Shown here piece by piece: positions 33,910 to 44,300 of a stretch of DNA of 64,000 nucleotides. Position 1 is the first letter of the stretch; each line of letters starts with the position of its first letter. Origin of the DNA: Gemmatimonadetes bacterium T265 (GTDB lineage: Bacteria; Gemmatimonadota; Gemmatimonadetes; Gemmatimonadales; Gemmatimonadaceae); contig BPUI01000001.1 of the NCBI GenBank assembly GCA_019973575.1, positions 744,001-808,000 of the forward strand, in the 5' to 3' direction. The translations under genes and the position numbers were made by a program. The notes beneath the pieces were generated by a model. It was not told the origin of the DNA, searched no databases, and was given only the letters and a program-made list of their open reading frames with translations.

Positions 33910-35802
33910 TCACGCCCCCGTCTCCCGCGCCACCTGCTCCAGCGTCGTGATCCCCTTCAACACCTTGAGCCACCCGTCCATCCGCAGCGTCAACATCCCC
34001 TCCTCCACGGCCGTCTCGCGGATCGCCGCCGCGTCGGCCCCCGTCAGGACCTGCTTCCGGATCCGCGGCGTCATCACCATCACCTCGTAGAGCCCCTGCC
34101 GCCCCTTGAGCCCGGTCCCGCTACACGCCTCGCACCCGGCCCCGCGGAAGTAAGGCAGCTCGCCCACGGGCGTGTCGACCGTGACGCCCGCGAGCAGCGG
34201 CGCCGCCTCGGGCGTCGCGCGCGCCTTCGCCTCCTCGACCGCCCGCGGCGTGAACCGCAGCTCCCTGAGCCGCGTCTCCCCCCGCACCTTCGCGCCCGCG
34301 AAGTCGGCGGCCGAGAGCGCGTGCCGCACCTTGCACTTCATGCAGATCCGCCGCACCAGGCGCTGCGCGAGCACGAGGTTGAGCGCGCTCGACACGTTGA
34401 ACGGCTCGAGCCCCATGTCCAACAACCGCGTCACCGTCTCCGGGGCCGAGTTGGTGTGCAGCGTCGAGAGCACGAGGTGCCCGGTGAGCGCCGCCTTGAT
34501 CGCGATCCCGCCGGTCTCCAGGTCGCGGATCTCGCCGACCATGATCACGTTCGGGTCCTGCCGCAGGAACGCCTTCAGGGCGGCCGCGAAGGTCATCCCG
34601 ACCTCGGTCCGCACCTGCACCTGGTTGATCCCGAACAGGTTGTACTCGACCGGGTCCTCCGCGGTCATGATGTTCACGTCGCCGGTGTTGATCTTCGCGA
34701 GCGCGGAGTACAACGTCGTCGTCTTGCCCGACCCCGTGGGGCCGGTGACTAACACCATCCCGTACGGGTTCGCGATCGCCTCCGCCAGCTCCCGCTCCGC
34801 CCGCGCCTCCAGCCCGAACGTCTCGAGGTCGAGCGCGAGGTTCCCTTTATCCAGAATCCGCAGCACGACCTTCTCGCCGAACAGCGTCGGCAGCGTCGAG
34901 ACGCGGAAGTCGACGACCTTCTTCCCCATCTTCAGCTTGATCCGCCCGTCCTGCGGCACCCGCCGCTCGGCGATGTTGAGCGACGCGAGGATCTTCAGGC
35001 GCGAGATGAGCGCGGACTTGAGCTTGAGCGGCGGCGTCATGATGTCGGCCAGCGCGCCGTCCACCCGGAAGCGCACCCGCAGCTCGTGCTCGAAGCACTC
35101 GATGTGGATGTCGCTCGCCCCGCGCTTGACCGCCTCGGCCAGGATCGCGTTGACGAGCCGCACCACCGGCGCCTCGTCCGCCTGCACGCCCATCGGGCCG
35201 ACCGGCGAGCCGTCGTCCTCGGTGTTCTCCAACACCTCCACGTCGCCCGCCGCCTCGTCGCTCGCGAACTCCGCGACGAGCGACTGCAGCTGCGACTGGA
35301 CCTGCTGCTGCTCCGCGACGTCGTAGTACTTCTCGACGAGCGCGCGCAGCGTGTACTCGCCCGCGACGACGGGAAACACGTCGTAGCGGGTGATGAACTT
35401 GAGGTCCTCGAGGACGTTCGGCGCCGCCGGGTCCGCGAGGGCCACCGTGAGCGTCCGCCCCTCGCGCTTGAGCGGCAGCACGAGGTGCCGCAACGCGAGG
35501 TCCGACGGCACGAGCTTGACCACCCGCGCGTCGGGCTCGAACCGCGAGAGGTCGACCGCCGGCATCCGGAACTGCCGCGCGAGGGCCTTCGTGAGCTCGA
35601 CTTCCTGCACGAACCCGAGCTTGACGAGGCAGTACCCGAGCCGCATCCCGCTCGCCTGGTGCTCCGCCATCGCCCGCGCGACCTGCTCGCGCGTGACGAG
35701 CCCCTCGCGGACGAGGAACTCGCCCAGACGCTCGCGGTCGGCGGACGGCGGACTGAAGGCGGACGGTGCGGCGGCGGCGGGCAGGGCCACGGGGAAGGCC
35801 AC
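33910..35802 (-). CDS. pilB: Pilus assembly ATPase PilB
   Basis: A 630-residue GspE/PilB ATPase that drives pilus extension. Residues about 25-160 carry the MshEN-type N-terminal domain (LGEFLVREGLVTREQVARAM, a c-di-GMP-binding-type motif), then the N2E region and the ATPase core with Walker A GPTGSGKT at 354-361 and acidic boxes (TAEDPVEYNLFGINQVQV). A tetracysteine zinc site (CMKCK and CEACSGTG) lies in the C-terminal third. A charged, Gly/Asp-rich linker occupies about 165-205. It is followed by comEA upstream at 35824 on the same strand, 21 bp away. Confidence 0.94.
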   Translation of the reverse strand: MAFPVALPAAAAPSAFSPPSADRERLGEFLVREGLVTREQVARAMAEHQASGMRLGYCLVKLGFVQEVELTKALARQFRMPAVDLSRFEPDARVVKLVPSDLALRHLVLPLKREGRTLTVALADPAAPNVLEDLKFITRYDVFPVVAGEYTLRALVEKYYDVAEQQQVQSQLQSLVAEFASDEAAGDVEVLENTEDDGSPVGPMGVQADEAPVVRLVNAILAEAVKRGASDIHIECFEHELRVRFRVDGALADIMTPPLKLKSALISRLKILASLNIAERRVPQDGRIKLKMGKKVVDFRVSTLPTLFGEKVVLRILDKGNLALDLETFGLEARAERELAEAIANPYGMVLVTGPTGSGKTTTLYSALAKINTGDVNIMTAEDPVEYNLFGINQVQVRTEVGMTFAAALKAFLRQDPNVIMVGEIRDLETGGIAIKAALTGHLVLSTLHTNSAPETVTRLLDMGLEPFNVSSALNLVLAQRLVRRICMKCKVRHALSAADFAGAKVRGETRLRELRFTPRAVEEAKARATPEAAPLLAGVTVDTPVGELPYFRGAGCEACSGTGLKGRQGLYEVMVMTPRIRKQVLTGADAAAIRETAVEEGMLTLRMDGWLKVLKGITTLEQVARETGA

Positions 35803-35823
35803 GGAGCGGCGGAACGGCGGTCG

Positions 35824-36435
35824 TCACGGCGCCGGCCACCCGCCAGCGGCGCCGGCCGGCACGCTACGACGCCTGCTGGCAGACCCGGGGGTCGACCCCG
35901 AGGAGGGACGCCCGCCGACAGTGAACGTCACCCCACCCGACGGCACGCCGCTGAACGTGACCGCCCCGGCCAACCGGTGCTCCAGCGCGGTCCCAATGCC
36001 CCGCACCCGGCTCAACTCGGCCATCGACGCGAAGCCCCCGTGCGCCGCCCGGTCGGCGACGATCCGGCGCGCGAGCGCGGGACCGACCCCGGGCAACGTC
36101 GCGAGCGCCACGGTATCCGCCCGGTTCACATCAACCGGCGCGCTCGGCGCTTCGGCACGCCCGAGCGCGGGCGGACTGCCCGAGGTGCTGTCCGCGGTCC
36201 GCCGACCGCGCCCCTTCCCGCCGACGCGCCGGCCACTGCCCTTCGCCGCCCGGCCACGCTCGCGCCGCGCGTGCGCCGAATCCACCGCGTCGAGCTGGTG
36301 CTGCAGGGCGAGCCGGTCGGCGGCCGCCGGCGGCCGCACGCCGGACGGATCGCCCACCCCGAGCGCGCGCGCGCCCGCCCCGGCGGCCGCGAGCACGGCG
36401 AAGAACCCGACGGCCTTTCGTTCGGCAGAAGTCAT
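35824..36435 (-). CDS. comEA: ComEA-like helix-hairpin-helix DNA-binding protein
   Basis: A 203-residue protein with a signal-like hydrophobic N terminus ([18 protein letters not shown]), a basic linker (about 60-85, RGRAAKGSGRRVGGKGRGRR) and a C-terminal ComEA-type helix-hairpin-helix pair (VDVNRADTVALATLPGVGPA, then FASMAELSRVRGIGTALEHR). This binds double-stranded DNA in the periplasm during transformation, together with the type IV pilus. The Ser/Gly/Pro tail (160-203) is low in complexity. It is 21 bp upstream of pilB and probably the first gene of the operon. Confidence 0.85.
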   Translation of the reverse strand: MTSAERKAVGFFAVLAAAGAGARALGVGDPSGVRPPAAADRLALQHQLDAVDSAHARRERGRAAKGSGRRVGGKGRGRRTADSTSGSPPALGRAEAPSAPVDVNRADTVALATLPGVGPALARRIVADRAAHGGFASMAELSRVRGIGTALEHRLAGAVTFSGVPSGGVTFTVGGRPSSGSTPGSASRRRSVPAGAAGGWPAP

Positions 36436-36615
36436 GGCGCCACGCTACCGCGCGGTCCGTCAACTGCCTGCATCAAAGTGTTGCCGGGTGGGCCGAAACG
36501 TTGCCGCGCACCCGGCGGCCGGTTTGGGGTACGAGTCGGGTCCGGTCAGACCTGGATCCCAGGACCCGGCCCGCGGGGCTCGCCCCCACGCCCCCGCGCC
36601 CGCTTCTTTGTTTAC

Positions 36616-38154
36616 GTGCGCATCGCGTCCCGCTACATCCTCAAGGAGCACCTCGGCCCGCTCAGCTTCTCGCTCGGCGCGCTGACCTCGCTCCTCCTGC
36701 TCAACTACATCGCCCGCAAGTTCGCCGACCTCGTCGGCAAGGGACTACCGTGGCAGGTAATCGCCGAGTTCTTCATGCTCTCGGTGCCGTTCACCGTGGC
36801 GATGACCCTGCCGATGGCCGTGCTCGTCTCGACGCTCTACGCGTTCAGCCGGCTCGCGGCGGAGAACGAGATCACCGCGTTCAAGGCGAGCGGCGTGGCG
36901 ATGCGCCGGCTGCTCGTCCCCGTGCTCTGGGCCGCGGCGGGGCTCGCCCTCCTGATGGTCGCCTTCAACGACGTCGTGCTCCCGGCCGCCAACCACCGGC
37001 TGGCCGTGCTCCAGAACGACGTCGCCCGCGCGCGCCCGACGTTCGGCCTCAACGAACGCGTCATCAACCAGGTCGGCGAGCGGCAGTTCTTTCTCAGCGC
37101 GGGCCACATCGACCGCGCCACGAGCCGGATGCGCGAGGTCACGATCTATGACCTCACGCAGGCCACGCCGCGCACCGTGCGCGCCGACAGCGGGTCGTTC
37201 GCCCTCGCCCCCAACCACCGCGACCTGACCCTCACGCTCTACGACGGCGTCATCGAGCAGGTCGGCGCGGGCAAGCCCGACGACCTCACGCGCACCTACT
37301 ACAAGGTGCAGCTCGCCCGCGTGCGCGACGTCGCCAAGGGGCCCGAGATCACCGACCCGAAGGCGCAGACCTACAAGAGCGACCGCGAGATGACCATCTG
37401 CGAGCTCGACACCGCCTTCCAGAGCGAGCGGGTCAAGGTGTTCCAGGCGCGCGTCGAGCTCGGCACCGCGATCGCCGACTCGCTGCGCCGCCCGCACAAG
37501 GCCGAGGCCCAGCGGGGCCCGGCGGCCCCCGCGCGCTCGATCGGGCGGCTGTACTGCGCGGCCCGGACGCGCCTCGCGTCCGCGCTCTCCGGCGCCGTCC
37601 TCCCGCGGCAGGCCCACGCGCAGGGCCTCAAGAGCGCCGTCATCGACCCCCGGGAAGACGCCGGCATCCGCGCCATGAACGCGGGCGCGCTCGCGATCGC
37701 GCGCCTGCGCGTGGGCGAGGCCGAGGCGGCGATGAACGGCTACGACGTCGAGATCCACAAGAAGTTCGCGCTCGCCGTGGCCTGCATCAGCTTCGTCCTG
37801 CTCGGCGCCCCGCTCGCCCTTCGCTTCCCGCGCGGCGGCGTGGGGATGGTCCTCGGCGTGAGCCTCGGCGTGTTCGCCACGTACTACGCGTTCCTCATCG
37901 CCGGGCAGGAGCTCGCGCAACGCGGCACCGTGCCGCCGTGGCTCGCGATGTGGGGCGCCGACATCCTCTTCACCGCGGTCGGCCTCGCGATGGCGATGCG
38001 CATGGGACGCGAGAGCGGCTCGGCGCGCGGCGGCGGGATCAAGGAGTGGATCGAGCAGTGGCGCTGGCGCCGGCAGGCACGGCGCGACGCGCGCGCGGCC
38101 AACACGGCCGGGCGAACGTCGGGCGGCGTCGCGGTCGCGGGCGGCGCGGCATGA
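36616..38154 (+). CDS. lptF: LPS export permease LptF
   Basis: A 512-residue YjgP/YjgQ-family permease, part of the LptB2FG complex that pulls lipopolysaccharide from the inner membrane. It has an N-terminal pair of membrane segments (SFSLGALTSLLLLNYIAR, FTVAMTLPMAVLVSTLYAFS), the typical FxRLAAENEITAFKASG motif, a periplasmic beta-jellyroll insert (about 110-340) and a further three or four segments at the C terminus (LAVACISFVLLGAPLALRF). The GTG at 36616 was chosen because it precedes the first membrane helix. The stop overlaps lptG by 4 bp. It is divergent from comEA. Confidence 0.9.
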   Translation: MRIASRYILKEHLGPLSFSLGALTSLLLLNYIARKFADLVGKGLPWQVIAEFFMLSVPFTVAMTLPMAVLVSTLYAFSRLAAENEITAFKASGVAMRRLLVPVLWAAAGLALLMVAFNDVVLPAANHRLAVLQNDVARARPTFGLNERVINQVGERQFFLSAGHIDRATSRMREVTIYDLTQATPRTVRADSGSFALAPNHRDLTLTLYDGVIEQVGAGKPDDLTRTYYKVQLARVRDVAKGPEITDPKAQTYKSDREMTICELDTAFQSERVKVFQARVELGTAIADSLRRPHKAEAQRGPAAPARSIGRLYCAARTRLASALSGAVLPRQAHAQGLKSAVIDPREDAGIRAMNAGALAIARLRVGEAEAAMNGYDVEIHKKFALAVACISFVLLGAPLALRFPRGGVGMVLGVSLGVFATYYAFLIAGQELAQRGTVPPWLAMWGADILFTAVGLAMAMRMGRESGSARGGGIKEWIEQWRWRRQARRDARAANTAGRTSGGVAVAGGAA

Positions 38155-39467
38155 CCGCCGCCACCGCGCCCATTCCGGCCGCGGCCGCCCCGGCCGCCGC
38201 ACGGTCGCGCGCCGCCGAGTCGACCGGGCGCCGCCGCCTCCGCTTCGGCTCCGCGCTCGACCGCTACGTTTTCGTCGAGTTCGTCAAGATCTTCGTCGTG
38301 ACGGCGCTCGGCTTCCCGGTGCTCGTCTTCGTCATCGACCTCGTCGACAGCCTGCCCAAGTACCTCGAGCGGCACATCACGCCGGCGCAGCTCGCACTGA
38401 GCTACGTGTACTGGCTGCCCGAGACGATGTTCAACGTGCTGCCGGCCGCGGTGCTCTTCGCGACGGTGTTCACGGTCGGCGCGGTCACGCGCTACTCCGA
38501 GATCACCGCGGCCAAGGCGTCGGGGATCAGCTTCTACCGCTTCATCCTCCCGATCGTCGCCGGGGCCACGCTCGCCACGGGCCTCGGCCTCACGCTCGGC
38601 GAGCTCGCCGCGCCGGCGAACGCGCGGCGGCTCGCCGTGCTCAAGGAGACGCACGACGACAACGGCTCGGCGCGCACCAACTTCGCGTACGCGGCCGAGG
38701 GCGCGCGCGTGTACAAGGTGCAGAACCTGAGCGTGGACGCGGGCACCCTGACCGGGGTCGAGATCGACCGCAAGGGGAACGGCCCGGATTACCCGGGGCT
38801 GTTGATCGCGGCCGAGCGGGCGCGGTGGACGGCCGGGCGCGGGTGGGTGCTGGCCAAGGGGGCGATGCACGTGCTGCCGGTCGACTCGGTGCGCGCCGAC
38901 ACAGTACACGCCGATACGGCGCCGGCGGACGCGCGCCCGACGGTCGCGGTCGCGCGCGGCCGGGCGAAGGGCGGCGTGGGCGCGGTGCAGGCGGCCGCGG
39001 CGCGAGCGGCCGCGGTGCGGACGCCAGCCTTCCCGCCGGACCTCGCGTTCGAGTTCGACTCGCTCGCCGACCGGCAGATGACCGAGCGTCCGCGCGACCT
39101 CATGGTGACGCCGAAGGCGCCCGATGACATGGACTACCGGGAGTTGGGCCGCTTCATCCACGCGATGGAGCGCTCGGGCGCCGACGTGAACACGCTACGC
39201 GTCACGCGCATGCTGAAGATCGCGATCCCGGTCACCTGCGTGATCATCCTGCTCTTCGGCGCGCCGCTCGCGACGAGCACGCAGCGCGGCGGGGCGGCGT
39301 ACGGCGTGGGGCTCTCGCTCGGGACGACGATCCTCTTCCTGGTGCTCATCCAGCTGACGAAGGCCGTGGGCGGCAAGGGGCTCATCCCGCCCGAGCTGGC
39401 GGCGTGGGTGCCGAGCGTGCTGTTCGGGCTCGCGGGGGCGGTGCTGCTGAGTCGGACGCGGACCTAG
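38151..39467 (+). CDS. lptG: LPS export permease LptG
   Basis: A 438-residue second YjgP/YjgQ permease paired with LptF in LPS transport. It shows FVEFVKIFVVTALGFPVLVF as the first membrane segment, GAVTRYSEITAAKASGISFY as the family motif, and a C-terminal region with LKIAIPVTCVIILLFGAPLA and three more helices. The periplasmic insert carries an Ala/Val/Arg-rich low-complexity region (about 245-290). ATGA overlap with lptF shows coupled translation. The N-terminal 35 residues are an Ala/Pro extension. Confidence 0.9.
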   Translation: MTAATAPIPAAAAPAAARSRAAESTGRRRLRFGSALDRYVFVEFVKIFVVTALGFPVLVFVIDLVDSLPKYLERHITPAQLALSYVYWLPETMFNVLPAAVLFATVFTVGAVTRYSEITAAKASGISFYRFILPIVAGATLATGLGLTLGELAAPANARRLAVLKETHDDNGSARTNFAYAAEGARVYKVQNLSVDAGTLTGVEIDRKGNGPDYPGLLIAAERARWTAGRGWVLAKGAMHVLPVDSVRADTVHADTAPADARPTVAVARGRAKGGVGAVQAAAARAAAVRTPAFPPDLAFEFDSLADRQMTERPRDLMVTPKAPDDMDYRELGRFIHAMERSGADVNTLRVTRMLKIAIPVTCVIILLFGAPLATSTQRGGAAYGVGLSLGTTILFLVLIQLTKAVGGKGLIPPELAAWVPSVLFGLAGAVLLSRTRT

Positions 39468-39515
39468 GTGGTTTAGAGGCGAAGGATTCCGGGTCTGGCC
39501 GGTTACATTCCCCGC

Positions 39516-40391
39516 GTGACCACCGAAACCAGGTCCGAGCGCCGCGCGGGCCCACGGGAAGAGCGGCGCCAGACCGTGCGGTACGAGCGGCGGGAGAAGC
39601 TGCCGCCGTGGGCCATCTTCTCGCGCACGACGCGCGCGACGCGGGCGATGTTCGCGGGGATCGGGAAGCGCGGGTACTACGGCCGCGACATCGTGCGCGC
39701 GCTGGCGGAGCCCGGCACGTGGGGGCCGGAGGCGCTGCGGCAGATGTACGGCATCGGCGTCGAGTCGCTGCCGCTGGTGCTCATCGTCGCGGGCTTCCTC
39801 GGGGCGGTCACGGCGTTCCAGTCGTACTACCAGCTCTTCGCCGGGGTGCAGCTTTCCGTGCTCGGCCTGCTCGTGCGCGGGAGCATCGTGCTGGAGCTCG
39901 GGCCGCTGCTCACCGCGCTCGTGCTCGCGGGGCGCGTCGGCGCGCGGATGACGGCGGAGATCGGCACGATGCGCGTCACCGAGCAGATCGACGCGCTCGA
40001 GACGCTGGCCTACGACCCGGTGGCGTTCCTCGCGGTTCCGCGCGTGCTCGCGGCGCTGGTGATGCTGCCCGTGCTGGTCGTGATCGCCAACGCGACCGCG
40101 ATCGTCGCCGCGTGGGGGACGCTGCTCGCCGCGACGCCGGTGACGTCGCAGGACTACATCGAGGGGCTGCGGTTGTCATTCACGCCGTTCCAGGTGATCT
40201 ACGGCCTCATCAAGGCCGTCTTCTTCGGCGGCGCGATCGCCTTCGTCTGCTCGTACGAGGGCTACGTGACCGAGGCGGGCGCGGAGGGCGTCGGGCGCTC
40301 GACCGCGCGCGCGGTGGTCTTCGCGTCGGTGTCGATCCTCGTGCTCGACGCGGTGATCGCGTCGGCGCTGGCGAGCTACGTGCGCGCCTGA
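39516..40391 (+). CDS. mlaE: MlaE-like ABC permease
   Basis: A 291-residue MlaE-family permease of phospholipid transport between the membranes. Residues 1-60 are a charged cytoplasmic extension (REERRQTVRYERREKLPPWA), then the MlaE domain with five hydrophobic segments, including the family's ELGPLLTALVLAGRVGARM and EIGTMRVTEQIDALETL motifs. The start is GTG. It is followed after 46 bp by the MCE-protein gene. The ATPase MlaF/Ttg2A that normally accompanies MlaE is not encoded in this window. Confidence 0.88.
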   Translation: MTTETRSERRAGPREERRQTVRYERREKLPPWAIFSRTTRATRAMFAGIGKRGYYGRDIVRALAEPGTWGPEALRQMYGIGVESLPLVLIVAGFLGAVTAFQSYYQLFAGVQLSVLGLLVRGSIVLELGPLLTALVLAGRVGARMTAEIGTMRVTEQIDALETLAYDPVAFLAVPRVLAALVMLPVLVVIANATAIVAAWGTLLAATPVTSQDYIEGLRLSFTPFQVIYGLIKAVFFGGAIAFVCSYEGYVTEAGAEGVGRSTARAVVFASVSILVLDAVIASALASYVRA

Positions 40392-40437
40392 CGGGCGTGC
40401 CTGACTGGCGCGCCGCCCTCAATATTCTCGAATTGCC

Positions 40438-41322
40438 ATGAAGCGACGCAACGAAATCCTCGTCGGCATGCTGCTCACCGCCGCGCTGCTGATCGGCGTG
40501 GTGGGGACGGTGTGGCTCGTCCGCGGCGGGCTGCGCTCCGGCTACCCGCTCTACAGCATCTTCCGCTGGGGCGCGGACCTCAAGGTCGGCCAGCCGGTGC
40601 GGCTCGCGGGGGTGCAGGTCGGCTACGTGAAGGACGTCGTGCTGCGCGACGACGGCACGCTCGTCGTGCAGATGGACCTCGAGAAGGGCCGCAAGGTGCC
40701 GCGCAACGCGCGCGCGGTGGTCGAGGCGGTCGGGCTCTTTGGCGACGCGCAGATCGCCCTCCAGGGCACGCCCGACCCGCGGTCGTACGCGGCGGGCGAC
40801 ACGGTGCCCACGGGGACGCCGGCGCCCGGCCTCGCCGAGCTGACGGCCAAGGGCGACTCGGTGGCGACGACCGCGGTCGCGCTCTCGCGCCGGCTGCAGG
40901 CGGAACTCGTCGACAGCGGCGCCCTCCGCGACGTGCGGCGCACGCTCACGCAGACGAACGCGCTCGTCGCGCAGCTCGCCTCGATCGCGGCGGTGCAGTC
41001 GCAGCAGCTCACCACGACGCAGCGCGCCGTGCGCCGCTCGCTCGCGGGCGTCGACTCGGCGAAGATCGACTCCACGCTCTCGAACGTGCGCGCGGCGAGC
41101 GCGAACGCGAGCGCCCTCACCGACACGCTCCGCCTGACCGCGTCGCGCCTCAACGCCACGCTCACGCAGCTGCAGAGCGGCCAGGGCTCGGCGGGCAAGC
41201 TGCTGAGCGACACGCTGCTCTACGCGGACATCCGCAAGGTCGTCGGGCGGATCGACTCGCTGACGGCGGATTTCCAGAAGAATCCGTCGCGGTATACGCG
41301 GGGCATCGTCCGGATCTTCTGA
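40438..41322 (+). CDS. MCE-domain (MlaD-like) protein
   Basis: A 294-residue protein with an N-terminal membrane anchor (LVGMLLTAALLIGVVGTVWL) and an MCE domain (about 40-120, with GADLKVGQPVRLAGVQVGYV and AVVEAVGLFGDAQIALQGT). A long helical part follows (about 130-260, Ser/Thr/Ala-rich), which in MlaD-like and PqiB-like proteins forms a tunnel for lipids. It partners with the permease at 39516. A GTTAGGC heptamer lies 7 bp after the stop. Confidence 0.9.
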   Translation: MKRRNEILVGMLLTAALLIGVVGTVWLVRGGLRSGYPLYSIFRWGADLKVGQPVRLAGVQVGYVKDVVLRDDGTLVVQMDLEKGRKVPRNARAVVEAVGLFGDAQIALQGTPDPRSYAAGDTVPTGTPAPGLAELTAKGDSVATTAVALSRRLQAELVDSGALRDVRRTLTQTNALVAQLASIAAVQSQQLTTTQRAVRRSLAGVDSAKIDSTLSNVRAASANASALTDTLRLTASRLNATLTQLQSGQGSAGKLLSDTLLYADIRKVVGRIDSLTADFQKNPSRYTRGIVRIF

Positions 41323-41390
41323 GGGATTGTTAGGCGGGGCGCGTGGGGCCGTGAAGGGCCGCGAACGGTACGACCGTCCCGCTCCCCCCG

Positions 41391-44300
41391 TCAGAACCCG
41401 TACCTCAGCCCGAGCTGGATCTGATAGTACGACCCGACGTAGTTCGTCGACGTGTACTTCGGCGGGTACGGGTTGCTCGACGAGCCGTAGGTGAAGATCC
41501 CCTGCGACTGCGTGAGGCCGGGGTTGCCGGCGACCGTCTGGCCCTGGTGGCTGAGCAGGTTGACCTGACTGTTCGCGCCCGCGAACGACGTCTCGCCCCA
41601 GTTGCTGTTGAGCAGGTTGAGAAGGTTGAAGACGTCGAGCTGCAGCGAGACGTTGTTGCCGCGCAGGCTCGGCAGCGACTGGCGTACCGACAGCTGCACG
41701 TTGTTCTGCCACGGGTTGCGGCAGGCGTTGCGGGTGAGGATCGAGCCGCGCGCGTCGCGCAGGCAGCGCGTCGACTGGATCAGGTTGTCGAACGCCGCCT
41801 GCTGCGCGGCGACGTCGCGCGCCGAGTCGGCCGCGGTGCCGCGCACGCGCGAGGCCCAGCGGATCTCGTTCGGGTCGCGGAGGTCGCGCGGGACGTAGAC
41901 GAGGTCGTTCCCCTGCTGGCCGTCGGCGTTCAGGTCGCCCGAGTTGTTCGTCGAGCCCGCGGCGTAGACGTAGTCGTACGCGGAGCCCGAGTGCCCGTCG
42001 TAGATCACCGACAGGTCGGTGCGCGTCCGGAACGTGTACGACCCCGTCACGAGCACGCGGTGCGGCAGGTCGAAGATCGAGCGGCCGAGGTACTTGTCGG
42101 TGAACGGGCGGTCGCTGACCGTGCGGCCGAAGCGGAAGTTCGAGCCCGCGACGTCGGAGGTCAACGACTGTACGTCGTACGAGTGGCCGTACGTGTACGA
42201 GCCGGTGAGGCGCGCGCCGTTGCCGAAGCGCTTGTCGAGCTGCCCGGTGAGCGTGTACGAGTAGTCGAGATTCTGGTTGGTCAGCCGGATCAGGCCGCCG
42301 CCGTTGTTGAGCGTGAGGCGGGTGGAGACGACGCTCGCCGTGTCGAAGGTGGTCGCGCCGGTGGCGGCGATGTTTCCATAGACCACGCGGCCGTTGCGGT
42401 CGCGCAGGAGGTTGCCGCCCGCGTCGCGGCGCACCTTGAGGTTGTCGTTTACGTAGAACGGCGCGTAGATCGCGTGCGAGTAGAGCCCCTCGAGCGTCAA
42501 CGTCAGCGTCGGCGTGAGCGCGCGGTCGTAGCCGAGCGTGGCGCGCGCGCTCTGCGGGTTCTTGAAGTTCTGGTCGACCGTGGCGATCTGGCCGAGGAAG
42601 CCGCCGTTGGCGTAGCCCGTGAGGCCCTTGCCGTTCGCGCACACCGACGACTGCGTGTTGACGTCGGGCGAGAAGGCCGGCGCGGCGCCCGGGTTCCCCG
42701 AGTTGCCACAGTTGAGGATCGTCACGCCCGCGCCCGTGTTGCCGAACGCGTTGCTGTAGAACACGTACGACGGCCGCCCGGTGAACGTCCCGACGCCGCC
42801 GCGGAGCTGGTTCTTCTGGTCGCCGGTGGCGTCCCAGTTGAAGCCGAGCCGGGGCGAGACCTGCGCCTGGTTGTTCGGCAGCCGGTCCGTGCGCTGGCCG
42901 AAGATCGTGTCGATGACCGGGTTGTAGAACGGCGCGTCGAAGAAGTGCCCGACGTCGACCCGCACGCCGTAGGTCACGTTCAGGCGCGGGTTCACGTTCC
43001 AGCGGTCCTGCACGTAGCCGCTGAAGTTCGCCGCGCGGAAGCGCGCCTCGAGCCCGGCGCCCTGGTCCTTCGCCACCGCGTACGTGCGCGGGTTGCCCGC
43101 CGCGAGCGAGTCGAAGTTGGTGAAGACGTAGGTGCCGAAGAGGTTCTGCGCGAACAGGTTCCGGATCTTGTAGACCTGGTTCTGCGACCCGATGGTGACC
43201 GTGTGCGCGCCGAACGACCGGCTCAGGTTGTCGGTGAACTCGGTGATGTTCTGGTCGAGCTGGTTGGCCTGCGAGCTCAGGTCCGCGCCGGCGAGCAGCG
43301 CGCCGTACTGGGCCGCGGTCGGCGCGTTGTTCGCGCGCAGCTGCACCGTGATCTGCGGGGCGAGCACCGACGGGACGCGCCGGTCGCGCTCGGTCTGGTA
43401 CGAGAGGATCAGCTCGTTGTTGAGCCCGTTCTGCGTCGTCGTGTTGAGCTGCGCGACCGTCTGGCTCGTGCGGCTGCGGAACGTGTAGCTGTTGGACGAG
43501 AGCGCGATCGTCGGGTTCGCGAGCGCCGTCGAGCGCGCGAAGACGTCGTTGTCGCCGCGCTGGTAGTTGTTGCGGACGACGAGGCGGCTCGCGAGGCCCG
43601 GCAGGTTGAAGTCGAGGCGCGAAAAAAGCCCCGCGAGCGGGTTGTTGTTCGTCACCGCGCCGGCCGAGCCCGCGTTGATCCCGTAGGTCTTGAGGAGTTG
43701 GGTGAAGCGCGTGACGTCGCTGTCGCCGGGGACGAACGGCACGGCGCTGTTCGCCGCCTGGCCGAAGAACGGCCCGCTCGCCGGCGCCTGGCGGTGCTGG
43801 AAGCTCGGCGCGAGAAAGAAGAACGCCTTGTCGCGGACGATCGGCCCGCCGAACGAGAAGTCGTACTGGTCCTGCTGAAACTTCTGCCCGCGGACGAGCG
43901 GGACGTCGGCGCCGAGTTTCTCGTTGCGCGTGACCGCGACGGCGGTGCCGTGGAAGTCGTTCGTGCCGTTCTTCGTGACGGCGTTGATCAGCGCGCCGGC
44001 GAAGAGGCCCTGGCGCACGTCGAAGGGCGAGAGGAGCACTTGGTACTCCTTCACCGCCTCGAGGTTGATGGAGCGGCTGTTGGCCTGCGCGCCCGGCTGC
44101 CCGCCGGTGCTCGCGAGGCCGAAGACGTCGGTCGCGTTGGCGCCGTCGATCTGGATGTTGTTGAGGCGGGCCGGCGCGCCGCCCGCGCTCGCCGCGTTGC
44201 TGTTGCCGGGCGCCGGCTGGACCTGCGGCGTGAGGCGGACGAAGTCGGTGAAGTTGCGGTTGAGCGACGGCAGCCGGCGGAGCAGCGTGTCGCCGACCGT

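Noticed and set aside
33431-33973. A frame encoding HGPPP/HGAPP repeats across the pilB-pilT gap
   Set aside because: The 15-bp period keeps every frame open. The rest of the frame consists of the inverted repeat, and no start or family supports a protein.
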